Positions 1 through 12,591 of a DNA stretch of 64,000 nt are shown piece after piece; the first letter of the stretch is position 1; every line of letters starts with the position of its first letter. The notes below the pieces were generated by a model. The model had not been told where the DNA came from. It saw only the letters and a list, made by a program, of their open reading frames with translations, and searched no databases. Both the position numbers and the translations under genes were made by a program. The stretch comes from Calliphora vicina (lineage: Eukaryota; Arthropoda; Insecta; Diptera; Calliphoridae), in assembly GCF_958450345.1 (NCBI RefSeq), contig NC_088781.1:26141857-26205856 (forward strand), in the 5' to 3' direction.

Positions 1-164
1 TTAATTATTAAAAATGTAAAACATTAGAGAGATAAAATAGTTGTGGTGTTTCTAGTCAACGATAGATGACAGCCCCATAATTCTAGGACCATTTAAGGCA
101 TATCAATCACCTACTTAGCAGGAAAAATAATTTATTAACGACACTGAAACAAGGCAAAATTATA

Positions 165-2290
165 GTGGACAAGATCTTATGGAAACAACACTTGGCACAC
201 GAAAAGGAACACGAATGGCGCAATGGATCGTACGAAGACTCTGCAGTGAAAAATAATATGTCTAACAAGGAACTTCCTGTAAACATGGAATCCTATATCA
301 GATAGAGTAATAATGGCTCTCTTCAAGAGTAGAGTAAGTAATATTACCATAACTAATACAGTGCTAGGCGCCAACAAATGACGCCGAAGATACTAAGAAG
401 GATGAATTCTAGATCCGATGAGGAGATATCATAATTTTCATGGGTGACTTTAACGCGAGGATAGGAAGCGACAACACCAGCATCGGCACCTACCATTGCA
501 ACGAACTCTTGTGGAGTTGAAAACAACAACGGTGATATAATTGTATCAGACATTTCATTGGTGTCTACACAAGGAGATATATAAATATACAGGGACATCA
601 CCAAGCGTCAACTCACGCAATCAAATCGAATAGAAGATGGAGAAGCTCTCTATCGGATGTCAGAAGCAGATGAGGAGCTGACAGGTGAAGAGACCACGAG
701 CTCGTCACAAGAGAAATCGAGATAACAATCAGGCACCCAAGACGAAACCGACTCCACCTACAACAACTTCAGAACAACAAAATTAATAATACGTTAACAG
801 TGGCAATTCGTGAATAGTCACCATCAACTTAACCCCACTCATGGGGAGATTTGCAGATGAAACACTGGATATAGTGCAAGCACAAAGAAAATCCTGGATA
901 TCAGACGGAACCTAATTTCTCAAACGAGGGAACTTAAGCTGCAGTTTAACAACAACACTACAAGGCAGCTGTACCAATTGCTTTCTAAACAAGCTGCAAA
1001 AATAAACAAAAGAAATCTCCTGGAGCGGTCAGCAATATAAGAAGAAGAAACAGATGAGAAAACTTCACCAGACAATAAATTGTCTCACTAATCGAAGGTG
1101 TAATAGGATCCAAGCAGTCGCTGAAGGCAGTGATGCACTACACGCAAAAAGCAGTTCAAAGAAATAAGTAACGTCTACATAGACGAAGCTAATGAAAACA
1201 GCGAAAGAAACAATAGCAGTCCTCCAGGAAATATCTTGAGAATATCATGCAAATGAGATAGAAAGGGCCATCGTAAAATTAGGAAGTAAAAAAACCACAG
1301 CTGAACTTCTAAAGCCTTACATCAGCCTGTTAGAAAGAGAGGTTGCATCTAACTTGGAATAATCGGAATTGGCATAATTGTAAAGTTGAAAGATTGCAAC
1401 AACTGGAGAGGAATTACTCTGCTTAAAACAGTATACAAGATACAGTCATAGCATAAGGAAGAATCCAAAATAAAATACAAGACAATCTGAGAGATGAACA
1501 GGCAGGTTTCCGGCCAAATAGAAGCTGCTTAGATCAGGTCAATACTCTACGAATTACTGGTCATAGACTTCAAGAAAGCTTTCGATGTCATCAAACTAAA
1601 TGTCATATAGAAAACATTGATTAGGAATTAACTACAGCAGAAAATAAAGCGATTCCTCAGAGCTAAGTACGAAGATACACAACTCTCAGTCCTTCATAAC
1701 GGAAACACCAGTCAACCATATCATGCTAACGCTGGAATAAAACAAGGATACCCTTTATCACCTCAACTGCTCACCATCGTGCTGGATGAAATAATGAGCG
1801 AAGTCTGTTTTACATGGAGTCTCTCACGCCAACTAAAGGTTTTGGATTATGCAGCATTCAGTGTGGAGAAATTCTAAATATCCAAACGAACGCTATTCAG
1901 AATATTCAATGCATGTGTAAAGTCTACTTTGTTGTACGGAAGTGAAACCTAATATCGAGCACAAAGTTACAGGTATTCATCAATAAGATCAGGCTATTCT
2001 GACCCAACACCATCACGGATCTCTGAAGCAATGAGGAACCCATACTGAAACAATTCAAGATGGAGGTGGATCGGCCAAACTATCAAGATGATGACCGATA
2101 GTATTACAATGATGGCGCTAGAGTGGAATCTTCAAGACTCAGGAAGACGTGGTTGACCGAAGAACACATGGAAATGCACGATACTCCAAGACAATGAAGT
2201 CTTACATCAGGTGGCGAGAAAACAACAGCAGCAACCCGAGTAAGATGGAGATTCATTATGGAAGCCATATTCTTCCAAGATAAATAGAAC
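165..2290 (+). pseudogene. Degenerate non-LTR retrotransposon (LINE) ORF2 relic
   Basis: A broken endonuclease/reverse-transcriptase polyprotein can be followed through many stops and frameshifts. Near 358-420 the frame reads like APTNDAEDTKKDEF, and at 431-469 IIFMGDFNARIG, the core endonuclease motif. At 1502-1550 AGFRPNRSCLDQ and at 1560-1590 VIDFKKAFD mark the RT palm, at 1739-1800 KQGYPLSPQ continues it, and near 1845 VLDYAA replaces the expected catalytic YADD. At 2058-2150 RWRWIGQT and PKNTW match the C-terminal tail usual in this LINE type. The order EN, RT, tail is correct for a LINE read on the plus strand. The clade (CR1/RTE-like) is uncertain. The element is long dead, and I could not define its 5' end, poly(A) tail or target duplication. 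Confidence 0.8.
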
Positions 2291-2339
2291 ATGGTTTCAA
2301 TTAATTTAAGCAAGATCACTATTTCAACAAAATAAAATC

Positions 2340-3384
2340 CCGCACAATTCCAACATCCTTTATCTTAGAATTTACACCACGACAATGAGCAACAGTTTCA
2401 AGATACAAGTTGAATAAAAAGATAAAAATGTAATAAAAACAACAAAAAAGTAACTGTTTTTCTTCAACACTGATTAATCCCTAAAGTTCAGAACAAAAAC
2501 TAACCAGATTTCAAGTTCAAAAGATTTTAATTAATTCTTAAATTTTCATATTTTTTTTACTAAAGTTTTTTTCATATAGTTGTTGGTCTCATGTTTCTTT
2601 AATGTTGTGCAAATAAAGCGATAAAGTCCTTAAGAACATGGAAAAATGTCTACAAATAAGTAAACAACATAAAACAAAAATTTTAAGAAGGCAAAATTAT
2701 AAAAAACCTTTAATAACAAGGAGAACAAATGCAAAACATTTTAAAACACTTCATGTGGCAATAAATCATTTTAATGAATTGATGGAATTTTACACAAATT
2801 AGTTGTATTTTGTTTTATGTTATACTTGTTAACAATCCAAGTAAACTGTGGAGCTTTGTAAATTTAAAGGTGCAAATAATTTTGTATTTTTTTTTCTATT
2901 CATGATTTTTTTCTAACTATGATTGAAAAAAATTCACTTTATAAATTTAAAGGTATTAATATGTTGGTAATTGTTTTTCCGTTCATATATGCTGGTTCTT
3001 TTTTTTCATAATTTTTCTATGTAAATTTATTTGTTTGTCTTCGTATAAGCGGATTAAATTATTCATAATTAAATTTCAGTTCGTTTATTTTTTCCATTTT
3101 TTTTCTGGTTTTTATTGGTTGGTAATTATGGAAAAAATGTTGCGCAGTATTTATATTTGCGCTTTATTTAGGACTGTTTAAATATTGGGTTAAGTAAAAG
3201 TAAATACAAATAAATATTTGTTTAAATTATGGAAAAATATTAATGGAGGTCATTGTAAATTATTCAATATATAATTTTTGTTATAAATAGAAATATGATG
3301 GTTATTCCTATTAAGGATAAATTGGTATTTTTGTTGAAAAATTGGTTTGTTTGATAAATGCAATTTCATCACGATATTATTTAC
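2340..3384. other. AT-rich stretch without a recognisable gene
   Basis: About 1 kb of very AT-rich sequence lies between the LINE relic and the first family D array. It holds poly-T and poly-A runs but no coding motif, inverted repeat or repeat family that I could match elsewhere in the window. Confidence 0.5.
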
Positions 3385-5050
3385 ACAGGTCAACAGCAAA
3401 AATTGTCATATTTTTTAATTCTATAATATTTAAGTAAAATTTTAAATTTTGTTAGACGTTTCTTCACCTATTAAAAGATAACTAAAAAATAGTTAGTCCG
3501 ATATTATTAAAATAAACTTAGAAAAATTTAAATATACATGGCATCTAGTCTAATCTCTAGATTTTAAACTACTGAGTAGTTTCGGAGTTCTAATAACAAA
3601 TTTAAGCAAAAATTATATTTTTTGGTTGAAACTAGCAAATTTTTTTGTTTTGAAAAAATCATGAAAAATCGAAAACGACAGAAATTGTTAATATTTATTT
3701 CTTTGTCGTAAAATCAAATGTAATAGGAATATAATAAAATATCGACCATAAAAATCTATGGATTCTTTTTGAATTTATTCATAATTAAGTGAATTCGCTC
3801 ATTTTCACAAAATTTTAGTTTTTTGTTTGATATAAACAAAATTGACTAGTAAATGTTATTCTTTCGATTGATTGAATTTTAAAAAAATTTTCCCCATGCC
3901 CAGTAGTTTCGGAGTTATAATACCAAATTGAAGCAAAAAATATATTTTTTTCGTGAAAATATGAAATCTTTTTTGCCAAAAAAAAAATCATTAAAAATCG
4001 AAAACGGTAGAAATTATTCAGATTTATTGCGTTATCGCAAAGTCACATGTAATAGGAACAAATTGCGATATTGATCATAAAAATCGATGGATTTTCTTCG
4101 AATTTATTCATAATTAAGCGAATTCGCATATTTTCCCAAAAAATTATTTTTTTTGCTAAACATAAAGATTAGAAGTTAATGTTCTTCTTTCGATTGATTA
4201 AATTTTAAAAACATTTTACCCATGCTATATATAATTTTTCATATAAATATTGCATTTCAATCGGCTTAGTAGTTTTGGAGTTATTAACAAATTGAGGCAA
4301 AAAATATATTTTTTTATGTGAAAATAGTAAATTTTTTTGTTTTAAAAAAATCATGAAAAATTGAAAACAACAGAAATTGTTCAGATTTATTACTTTGTTG
4401 CAAAGCCACATGTAATAGCAATAAAATAATATATCGGTCATAAAAATCGATATATTGTTTTTGAATTTATTCACAATTAAGTTAATTCGCTCATTTTCAT
4501 AGAATTTAAGTTTTTTTTGATATACATCATGATACAACCATTAGAAGGTAGAATCACTAGGGAGAGAGTTTAAAATGCTATGCCTTGTTACGTCAAATAA
4601 TAGAAAAATAAAAAGCAGAAATCGAAAAATACGAATAATAACAAATGAAAATTGAGAAATATTTTGTTTATATTTGAAATACAGTTCAATATAATCGGAG
4701 TCATTGAAATGATGCATGCAAATCCATGAGTGTTTCTTCAGCTCAATACCGCAGGCTGAACTCCATTCTTTAATTTTATTTTCAGGACATTTTATAGATC
4801 TTACGACATTTGGTTCAAATGAACATTTAAATTGAATTTAAAATATTTTTCAATTTAGTTAATTTTTGATGTTTTTTTCAATTGTACTTTTATTTTTTAT
4901 GTTATATTAGTCTGACAATTCAAGGCATGTAGAATTGAGAACATATTTTGTAGTGATTCTACCTTTTATTGTTATATTATGGATATACATAAAATTGATT
5001 AATTTATTGTCTTCTTTCGATTCGAATTATTCTTTCGACAGAGTTCTAAG
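3385..5050 (+). repeat. Family D array, locus 1: head segment plus tandem ~365-bp monomers
   Basis: A short head (3385-3540, sharing the 'gttagtccgatatta' stretch with 41700-41790) is followed by tandem monomers. The landmark 'ttcggagtt' recurs at about 3583, 3910 and 4275, so units are about 327 and 365 bp. Each monomer contains 'catgaaaaatcgaaaac', a GATC/ATCGAT-rich stretch and 'attcacaattaagtgaatt'. Monomers are diverged and carry small indels. A small TIR element (4545-4966) splits the last monomer, whose continuation ('atatacataaaattga') resumes at about 4980. Related arrays occur at 37054-39146 (opposite strand) and 41556-47280. Confidence 0.75.
4545..4966. mobile_element. Small TIR element inserted in a family D monomer
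   Basis: The inverted ends AAGGTAGAATCACTA (from 4545) and TAGTGATTCTACCTT (to about 4965) bracket roughly 420 bp with no coding capacity. The family D monomer reads into the left end and resumes just after the right end, which supports an insertion. I could not settle the target duplication or the superfamily. Confidence 0.6.
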
Positions 5051-5179
5051 AATTAATTTGTGCAAAATTTTATCAGAACTGTCGCATAATAAACATTTTT
5101 ATGCTCAAACCGTATTCCAGGGGACAAACCATATCAACAGAGTGTAATTGTGGAAAATTTTATGCAACCAGCTCCATTC

Positions 5180-5345
5180 ATAACAGACAGACAGCGGACG
5201 GACGGATATAGCTAGATCGCCTTAGAATCGTATGAGAACCCAGAATATATAAGCTAATGTGGGTCTGTGACAAATATTTTGAAGTGTTCGAAACGTAATG
5301 ACAAAAGCAATATACCCCCATATTTTGTTGTGGTGGGTATAATAA
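5180..5345. repeat. Family C repeat fragment (one end)
   Basis: The segment contains 'cagacggacggata', 'cagaatatata', 'cgaaacgtaatgac' and a closing 'gtggtgggtataa'. It matches the end of the repeat at 52078-52795 ('aaacggaatgacaaaatcaatatacc'). It is a short fragment of a dispersed, non-coding, DINE-like repeat. Confidence 0.5.
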
Positions 5346-5429
5346 GCTCTACTCAGAAACACCCTCATATTCAGAAGTTATTCTGAAAAAAAATTTTCAG
5401 TGATGTTCGTCAACTTATCAACCTGTAAC

Positions 5430-6430
5430 CAGAGCTGTAAATGAATCACTCATTTTTGAATTAATTCGCGAATCATTCACACAAAAAAATGAATTGAATG
5501 AAATTTGAGTCAATTCAAATGAATTTGGTAAAAATGAATTGCAATTCGTTTCTAATTCAAATGAATTGAATTGATTTTGAATTAATTCAAATGAATTTGG
5601 TAAAAATGAATTGCAATTCGTTTCCAATTCAAATGAATTGAATTGATTTTGAATTAATTCAATTCATTTACAATTCATTTGAATTGAATTGATTTTGAAT
5701 TAATTCAAATGAATTAGAAAAAAACTTAGCAATTCATTTCCAAATGCATTCTAATTAAATCTAATTAGCCTTATTTATGAAACTCAATTGTGTTTTGAAC
5801 TACATACATTGTTATTTTTCCTGATTTTTGATTATTTTTGGAAGATAGTTTTATTTTTTTGAAATAAATATAATATAAACATTAGCAAAAAGTTTGTCGT
5901 TGGGTGGTCGTGGGTCACAAAATTTCAAAAATTATTAATTGCTTCTTGAATATTAAATATGTTTTGTCGTTCAGCGTATTTCAAAATAAAAATCAGTTCT
6001 TCTTGAAGAAATAAACTCCAAACACCATGTTTTCATTGATCAGGCGCGTATATATGTCAAGGCTTTTCAATTTTTGTACTGGATATTTTCATTTTGGTAG
6101 GAGAAATCTTTCATTCCCCCTAGAGATCTGCCTTTGAATTTGATTGATTGCAACTCATTTTCGAGTCATTCATTTGAATTGCTAATTCTTTTTTCTAATT
6201 CATTTGAATTAATTCAAAATGAATTCAATTCAAATGAATTGTAAATGAATTGCAACTCATTTTTACAAATTCATTTGAATTAGAAATGAATTGAAATTCA
6301 TTTCTGCTTAATTCGTTTGAATTGATTCAAATTTCATTCAATTCATTTTTTCAATTCAATGAATTAATTCAAAATTTAGCTAATTCATAATGAATTAAAA
6401 TCAAAAAAGAATGATTCATTTACAGCTCTG
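5430..6430. mobile_element. hAT-type foldback/MITE with perfect 8-bp TSD
   Basis: The element starts CAGAGCTGTAAATGAATCA and ends with the inverse, TGATTCATTTACAGCTCTG. It is flanked on both sides by the identical octamer CCTGTAAC (5422-5429 and 6431-6438). A CAG-type terminus with an 8-bp duplication is characteristic of the hAT superfamily. The arms are built from many short repeats of AATTCAAATGAATT in both orientations, so much of the 1,001 bp can fold on itself. There is no transposase, so it is non-autonomous. Apparent open frames inside come from the simple repeats. Confidence 0.85.
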
Positions 6431-6770
6431 CCTGTAACTCAGTCAGATTTTATCCGACTTTAAATTCTTTAACGGTTTTGGAAAGACTAGTTGCGCTTTA
6501 AAATGACGTGTATACTTTGATACAGTTTTAAGCAATAAAGATTGTTTATGTTAAGAATATCTAAAAGAAAAACAAAATTTCTCAACTTTTTTGATTTCTG
6601 TCGCTTTTTGTTGCTTATTTCGATAAGAAAGCTTATAAAAATGTATACCAACGAATTAAGAAAATTTTGTTTTTAAAAGAACATGGTTTTAATTATTCAA
6701 ATCGGATGAAAATTTTAAAAGTTATTCAACTTTTCATTAACACATTTTTATGTATTTTCTCCCCCAGCGC

Positions 6771-8187
6771 ATATCGAGCCCTTAGCGCCAAAGTATCGTT
6801 AGCGACAAAACTCAAATTTTACAGGAGAAGGTTTTTTCGATTGTTTTGAAATTTATAATAGAATTAAAAATTTTGTGATGCGATATATTATAATTTTGTT
6901 CAAGCTATTTGTCTATTTTTCAAAAATATTTATATCTTTTGACAATTAAAAATTCATAGAATACTTTATTGAAAAATATGACAAAAAATATTCTTTTATG
7001 AATAGTTTTTAATGAAATTACACAGTCATGTAAAATTTTGTATTTAAAATGAAAAAATAAAAACGAATTTTGAAATTTATAATCAGTAATCCCGCAATTC
7101 CCAAAAAAGTGTTGAAAAATCCCAAAAATGGAAATTTGTAGTTTTTTGGCTATAATGTCCATACCAGGGTCGGAGTTATCGGAATCCTTTACAAAATAAT
7201 TAAAAGTATATTGGGCCATTTAAAATCGGTTATTATATTTTGATATTGAATATGCGATTTGAGAATTTTTGCCCTAAAGTTTAATTTTACATAAAAAATA
7301 GGTGTTTTTTGAATGGACCTGGTCCCCTCCGTAACAAAATTGTTTAATCTTTTTTTCATTTAAGAAAGTATAAATTTTCAGAAAGTATAAATTCCTTATA
7401 CATCCTCTTAGAAATTTTTTGCGATAACTTAATAAGGAAAAAAGTTCTTTTTTCCAAAAAAATTAACGAAAAATCGGCTTTTCAAAATTTTTTAAATTCA
7501 AATGCATATAACTTTGGACTTAGTCATTATTTTTAAACAGTTCTTTTCTTATTTGACACATACGTATGTTGTGTCTGGAGAAAATCGGAAAATATTTGGA
7601 TACGCTGTTATCAAAAAAATGGAGTAGGTTGGTTAAAAATGTTGAAAATTTAATTTTCAAATGCGAATATCTTCTAAGCTATAAGAGACAATTGATAGCT
7701 ACGACTAGGTCTTTTGTAGCACTCGATTTAAAGATTTTATGTGTGTAATTTTTTTGAAATCGGTACTCAAACGAAGAAATAGGATCATTTTAAAAATGTA
7801 ATATACCCGAGGTGTCCTACTTTGAGGACCCTTGGTCGCGGCCCTGTTGGGCCCATGAGGTCCACGTTCAGAACTTAAACTCGAGAACACTTCTTCTTTG
7901 CTCATGTGAAATTTCAGTCAAACCAATCTAACCATTTAGAAGTTACAGATTTATTTCCCTCTTTTTTTCTATACCACTATGTGTCGCTTACGATAAAATT
8001 CGTTTACTGTAAAATGTAGACATTGACTTACGATAAAATCTTACCCCCTATAATTTTGAAGTTGTTAATAATTTTGATATTCTGAGAACGCTAAAACATC
8101 AGTCGGTCCATAAATTTTTAATTTTTACAATAAAAAAAGAATTTATAAAATGTCGCTTACGATAATTTGGCGCTAAGGGCTCGATAT
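6771..8187. repeat. Region bounded by a 37-bp inverted repeat (TIR-like)
   Basis: The left arm 6771-6807 begins ATATCGAGCCCTTAGCGCC. The right arm 8151-8187 is its reverse complement with two mismatches. Between them lie about 1.34 kb of AT-rich DNA. The part at about 7640-7980 resembles the inner and right part of the Transib-like repeats described elsewhere ('agaagttacagatttatttcc'), ending in CACTATG. No TSD was seen. This may be one old element with another nested in it, or an inverted duplication. Confidence 0.5.
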
Positions 8188-8238
8188 GAATAAATAAAAA
8201 AACAAAAAACTATAAAAACAAAATTTTTGTAAAATTCT

Positions 8239-8292
8239 GAATTAGAGGTACACAGTGAATTAGAGGTACACAGTGAATTAGAGGTACTAAAG
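8239..8292. repeat. Three-copy 18-bp tandem repeat
   Basis: The unit GAATTAGAGGTACACAGT is present twice in full and a third time in part. No function is evident. Confidence 0.8.
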
Positions 8293-8424
8293 CACAATGA
8301 CCTACCCTAAAACCGTTTTTTTCAAAATAACTCAAAATTTTGAGGGTGTTTCAAAATCTTTGAAAACGGTTTTAGTATGTCCTCACCTAGGTCTACAACC
8401 CCCATTAGGTCGCTTTTCAAGTAT

Positions 8425-8901
8425 TTTTACCTTTTAAAAACGTTGGTTTATTTCCTTTAAATAAACTGGATACTTTTTGCTAATAAAATCAGTTTAGAAG
8501 TTGAAAATTGTAACAACTCTTTATTTATTCAAATTTATACAACAACAGCAGAAATAGTCACTCAGAATTTTTATTAACGTTTACGTTTATTAACTTTACA
8601 ATGTAGAAGAATACAGTTGATGTTAATTCTAATAGAGCCTAAGATACACTCACTAACTACTGTAACCGCACTCACTATTTATACAGAGCACCATCTTCAT
8701 TGGAGTAGCCACGATTGTTTTTAACGGACAAAACTAGAATACTCGAATTCTAGAGCTTATAAACAATGCTAATAACTGAATGCTATAAACATTGTTGATA
8801 ATTAGAAGCTTCCTTCGATGGACGTGTTTATAAACATGATGAATGTTGCAAGCAGTCGTTACAGACTGTTAAATTGAAATCGTTAGTGCAACTTCGTAAC
8901 A
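8425..8901 (-). mobile_element. Solo LTR (Ty3/gypsy-type), antisense
   Basis: Read on the minus strand, this matches the better preserved solo LTR at 30396-30951. It shares the AACAACTCTTTATTTAT and 'ggtttatttcctttaaataaac' tracts (here reversed) and the start TGTTACGAA (plus strand '..ttcgtaaca', ending 8901). ATAT follows at 8902-8905. The other edge is degraded, reading 'gtat' then a shortened terminus. No internal gag/pol is adjacent, so this is a solo LTR left by LTR-LTR recombination, or a truncated copy. Confidence 0.7.
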
Positions 8902-9019
8902 ATATTAAGCTACGAAAAATTCCAAACCTTATCCTCATTATATTTCCACTAATCTTTCTCACAACAGCAAGAATTAAAAAAAGTACACCAATTTTTTTAG
9001 AAATGGCAATAAACATATT

Positions 9020-11150
9020 TGTAGCAAAATAAACTTACTTACTTAACCAATTGGTATTGTGTAGAATAAACATGTACAAATGTTACAAAGAAATTTTACT
9101 TTTCTATGGAATTCTTTTTCTTTCTTTAATTCTAATGCAATAAATTCAATAACTACAAGTTAAGTGACATCTTGAACTTAAGCAAAAAAAATACTATACA
9201 TTAGACTGGTTGGAATGACACACAGAAATTATTTTTATAAAATTAAGATTGCTGTAGTTTTAGATAAACTCTTTATAAACTTTTATCTAGACCTCGTAGT
9301 TACATAACTAGTTTAGAGTGAAAAAAAATCAATTTTTATGTAGGGTAGAAAGGGGACCATTCGCCATAGGGGTACATATGCCTTCACCGGTGGGAAGGAT
9401 GGCACAAATAAAGGATAAAACTAAACCCACTCAATCCTGCTTCCAAACTTATTTATCTGTGAATAGTCCAAATAAACTATTTTCCGTGAGCCTGTCTAAT
9501 GTAAATACATTTTTGAAATTGTGTGGTTGTACACTAAAAATACTCAAATACAGATCGATACATTCGAATGTGCTCTTTCAACATTTCAGTCTTTTATCCC
9601 TGTTTAAACATTTATTGTCCTGATTTTACAACAAATGCGAACGTAAATCCCCAAGTAAATTTATGTGGAAAACTGAAACAGAACTAAACAAAGGAATCTA
9701 AATTTTCAGTAAAATGAACATTTGCCAAAGCAAATGTTGACTACATGTAGCAATAGGAATTTGATTATAAGCAAATCCAAGTGTAGACGGGATAATGTTT
9801 CACAGCAACTACACTTAGAGAAATATTGAAAATACAGCACAATGTTAGTCAGACATATATATGAAATATAGTTATATTTATTTTGCTGTTGTTTAAGTTT
9901 TAATATTAAAACAAGATTATTGCTGGCAAAACTCACACCCACCTAAAATCGAACTCATTTTTACATCGCAATTTAAATACAATTGCGTTGGCGTTTCACT
10001 AAACTTTGACCATTGTTTTTTTCATTTTCTATGAACTTATTTTTATTACAATGATTTGCACAATAAAGGCATCAAATATAGTAGTTTACTTTCATTAATG
10101 ATTTACATTTCGCTACATTTAGTTACTGTGGAATGTGTGATGATAACAAGTAAATGAATTGAAAAGTAAATACACAAAAATAAAGGCCACATTAATAGAT
10201 ACAATCCATTGAAATCCTTTTAAATTCTCCTACTTTTTAAACAGCATGAAAATTAATACATTTTTCTACACCATTATTACTATTTTAGTACTTTCCAAGC
10301 TAAAAATAAACTCCCTCCATGGGGAATACAAGTAACGACAAACGTTAGTTGTTAGATGAAAAACAAATAAAATACTCAAATTTCAAAAATGCTTTGCAAA
10401 GTGTCCAATTGCACAATGATACAAACATTACAATTATTTGAATGTAAAATTTGCTGATACAAGCAACAGACAGACAGTAGTTCAAATGTTATTTTTTTTT
10501 GCTTTCTTTCTTTTAAGTCTTTTGTTTTAGGTCACACTGACAATGAGACATTTTAATCTCGAAATAAGATTAAAAATTAAAATGTTTTTCATAAAATTAA
10601 TCCTAAGGGGATTTAGGGAGAAATGTTAATAATGATATAAATTATTGTAATTTAAAGGACATTTCTTAAATTGGCTTAAATTGTAATTAAAAGAAAGCTT
10701 TCTCACAATACCTATTTATTCGAAAAACAATATTCTTTTCACCAAATAATTTTTTCCGCAAATAAAATTATATTCGCAGAAAATACCTTAAAACTATTTT
10801 ATCGTAGAAATGCTTAATTCTTGAAAAAGCTGCCATAAAACAATTTATTCATATAAACTGATTTTCTTACAAAAAACCAATCATTTGTTAATAACAAAGC
10901 TAATTCACCAAAAAAAAATAATTAAGCAAAGTTCTGCAATTTAAAAAGGAAAAAAGAGTTTACACCAAAAGGATTATTTCACAATAATGTGTTAAGTGGA
11001 ATGAATTTTGATAAAATATTTTAGTTATGTTTATTTGATATAATAATTTAAAATAAAGAACAGCTAAAGCACAGCGATTGCTCACCAAAGCTTATAGTGA
11101 ATGTGTTCCATAAGTCTCAACGTGCGAGAGATGGTGTGTTCGGTTCAGAA
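9020..11150. other. AT-rich sequence, no recognisable element
   Basis: About 2.1 kb of non-repetitive-looking AT-rich DNA. Short open frames here have no recognisable motif, and I see no splice-consistent exon structure. Confidence 0.45.
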
Positions 11151-11160
11151 GTACTGATAT

Positions 11161-11269
11161 TCACCCCTATCGTGGTTGGCGTAAACGTCATAAAATGCAA
11201 ACCGTTTCTATAATCTAGTACGAAACATTCGTAGGCGTAAGACGTTTACGCCAACCACGATAAGGGTGA
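11161..11269. repeat. Short hairpin element with 29-bp arms
   Basis: TCACCCCTATCGTGGTTGG... (11161-11189) and its inverse (11241-11269) match at 28 of 29 positions around a 51-bp centre. It is the most GC-rich inverted repeat in the neighbourhood. It may be a very short MITE. No TSD could be fixed. Confidence 0.65.
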
Positions 11270-11507
11270 TTGACACGGACGACAAAGATCCAAAAGCCAG
11301 CCAAAAAAGTTTGAAGACCAAGAATTGGAGGCATTACTCCATCAATATTGTTGTCAAGCTCAACAATAGCTTTCAAAATCATGGAGAGCTCTCAGGCAGC
11401 AATATCAAAATATTTCCGACCAGCAGGATTCATCCAAAAGCAGGGAAATTGGATACCATACGAATTGAAGCTACTCTTCGTAAATATAAATTCTAAAAAA
11501 ATATTTG

Positions 11508-12012
11508 TCCAATTCACAACCTAGTTGTATATTGTACGTTGTATGTTACAACTATTGTGGTTGTGAACACAAATTTCGCCAAGTCGTAAGCTTACATTGC
11601 CAAGCCTTGACAATTCCAAACGAAGATGATAAAAAAACACTCCAAAATATATTAATATGTAAAATTAATAATGAAACCGAACTAATGTGTTCATTGTGTT
11701 AAAAATGCAAACAATTGACAAATATTTAAAACAAATTATGGTTTTTCATAAATTAAATAAATTTGTTGATTTCAGTGTTACCGTTTGGCTGTTATATTGC
11801 ACTAAAATATTTTAATTTTTTTGTTTATGTATAAATATGAACTTTTGGTAACACTTAAATTTTCATACAACATTTGAAAAACATATGTAAAAATGTTGTA
11901 GGTGTTGTACAAAACATTTATATAGAAATTATCAACAACATTTGTACAACTATTGTACATTCAGACGACTTACAACTCATACGACTGTACACGTCAGTTG
12001 TGAATTGAACAA
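11508..12012. repeat. Possible small TIR element
   Basis: CAATTCACAAC near 11508 and GTTGTGAATTG near 12000 form a short inverted pair, with loosely related GTACAA/TTGTAC-rich sequence inside both ends. It may be an old MITE of about 500 bp. Evidence is limited to the ends. Confidence 0.35.
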
Positions 12013-12129
12013 TTGTATTTATTCACTTGTATCTGGGTTAAATTTACACGACAATTTAAATATTCATTCTCTTTTAACACATACGCTTACACACTTTAAA
12101 AAACACACCTGCAACTCTCTGTTACTATT

Positions 12130-12205
12130 TATATACACAGTGCCTTCCTCTAGAAGTTCCATGAATTATCTAACGGACAAAACTATTACACCAGTCAACA
12201 CGTTT
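12130..12205 (-). repeat. LTR fragment related to the solo LTRs
   Basis: The stretch 'agaagttccatgaattatc' followed by 'taacggacaaaact' resembles 52450-52490 and 8715-8745, which lie within antisense LTR copies. It is only a fragment. Confidence 0.45.
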
Positions 12206-12235
12206 TTTGGGTCCGACTTCTAAATTTTTTTTGTA

Positions 12236-12545
12236 TACCCTACACCACCATAGTGGGGAGACCCGCTCATATAGGCCCGCTTCTGAAAATCACTTTAACG
12301 TGCATAAATCGCTTAAAAATGTTGGTAAACACACAAAATTCAACATAGTTAACTTTAATATAGACATAAATCACACGACCTAGTTTCATGGTGATCGGTC
12401 CATAATTGGTCATAGCCCCCATATAAGGCCCACTTCCCAAAATCACTCAAAAATATAAATTAATGAAATTTTAAAAGAAAATTTTTTTTGCTCTTTTACT
12501 TAGTGTAGGGTATTATATGGCCGACCATACTTTCTTACTTGTTTA
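12236..12545 (-). repeat. Family A repeat, internally deleted copy
   Basis: It starts at TATACCCTACACCACCATAGTG and ends with the family's other terminus (…CCGACCATACTTTCTTACTTG). The middle between the 'gtgggga' and 'cccgctcatat' segments is missing compared with the roughly 720-760-bp copies at 13733 and 22206. It is non-coding. Confidence 0.8.
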
Positions 12546-12591
12546 GTTTATTTTATGTTGCAAATAAAGGTAGAAATATTTTTTTTGTCTA

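Noticed and set aside
4205..4537. 110-codon minus-strand frame resembling the start of the PLE frame
   Set aside because: The resemblance arises because both are family D satellite; it is not evidence for a shared N-terminal domain.
9318..9623. 101-codon plus-strand frame
   Set aside because: No domain, no codon-usage contrast with the surroundings, and no splice or promoter context that I could support.
11266..11496. 76-codon frame beginning MIDTDDKDPKASQ
   Set aside because: The composition looks mildly protein-like, but I recognise no family, and the start overlaps the 11161-11269 hairpin; not enough to call a gene.
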